Shown here one piece after another: positions 44,836 through 44,882 of a DNA stretch of 44,882 nucleotides. The DNA comes from Bacillota bacterium. Lineage in GTDB: Bacteria; Bacillota_E; Sulfobacillia; Sulfobacillales; JAIMBI01. The position numbers and the translations under genes are program-made. How positions within the stretch are numbered: position 1 is the first letter of the stretch; the number at the start of each line of letters is the position of its first letter. A model generated the notes under the pieces. That model was given only the letters and a program-made list of their open reading frames with translations, was not told the DNA's origin and ran no database searches. The stretch lies in NCBI GenBank assembly GCA_021828405.1, contig JAKARZ010000013.1, forward strand, positions 1 through 44,882, in the 5' to 3' direction.

Positions 44836-44882
44836 TTGTCCGAGATCAAGGTTGGCAAGAACGAGACCTTAGAAGCCGCCCT
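44836..44882 (+). CDS. rpsU: 30S ribosomal protein S21 (start only)
   Basis: TTG at 44836 follows GGAGGGGAGGGAG at normal spacing. The 15 visible codons read MSEIKVGKNETLEAA, matching the start of bS21 of Firmicutes. The gene is cut by the window end. rpsU closes the dnaJ-prmA-rsmE block in Bacillus too, but here it is separated by 6.8 kb of accessory genes. Confidence 0.88.
   Translation, partial: MSEIKVGKNETLEAA

Noticed and set aside
1..44882. CRISPR arrays, rRNA, tRNA genes, replication origin
   Set aside because: No regularly spaced repeats, no rRNA or tRNA sequence and no DnaA-box cluster could be seen by eye.

Overview
The window reads as chromosomal DNA of a GC-rich, spore-forming, Gram-positive-type bacterium. 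The core block holA / rpsT / spoIIP / lepA / hemW / hrcA / grpE / dnaJ / prmA / rsmE / rpsU is the classic Firmicutes gene order. The SpoIIP homologue points to endospore formation. Starts are often GTG or TTG with strong purine-rich ribosome binding sites, and most genes are clearly GC-rich. A deep-branching thermophilic or acidophilic Firmicute (Sulfobacillus / Thermaerobacter / Symbiobacterium-like) is my inference; no rRNA is present to settle it.

Region 1 (1-15.1 kb) is a glucan/trehalose island behind the 3' end of a large SMC/YhaN-like ATPase. On the minus strand glgE, a treS-maltokinase fusion and glgB form a complete GlgE-pathway operon: trehalose to maltose to maltose-1-phosphate to linear glucan to branched glucan. 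Divergently, malQ, treZ, a GH57/DUF3536 enzyme and a small membrane protein run on the plus strand and should remodel or degrade the glucan. TreZ has no TreY partner here.

Region 2 (15.1-18.9 kb, minus strand) holds an ABC transporter with a duplicated permease fused in one chain and a NitT/TauT-type ATPase carrying a C-terminal AAA-associated domain, with no binding protein. A small heat shock protein follows in the same direction.

Region 3 (19.3-23.3 kb) has holA and rpsT converging with interlocked stop codons, a DUF2325 protein in the place where gpr sits in Bacillus, and spoIIP.

Region 4 (23.4-29.2 kb) is accessory. A decayed IS607-type resolvase and a decayed IS200-type Y1 transposase flank an EthD / enoyl-CoA hydratase pair. 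Pyrophosphatase, a membrane-anchored GNAT acetyltransferase and a DHA2-type MFS exporter follow.

Region 5 (29.2-38.6 kb) is the lepA-hemW / hrcA-grpE-dnaJ-prmA-rsmE block, with a CIRCE operator on a good promoter. dnaK is absent between grpE and dnaJ, and a lower-GC hotdog thioesterase sits between hemW and hrcA. A 49-residue zinc-ribbon protein and a HIT protein follow rsmE.

Region 6 (38.6-44.9 kb) begins with a hairpin-dense untranslated stretch ending in a terminator (a candidate structured RNA) upstream of an amidohydrolase. It continues with a multiply frameshifted ISAzo13-type transposase, a DoxX-like membrane protein, a long gene-free stretch and a FAD-dependent amine/amino-acid oxidase. 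The start of rpsU, with a near-consensus promoter, closes the window.
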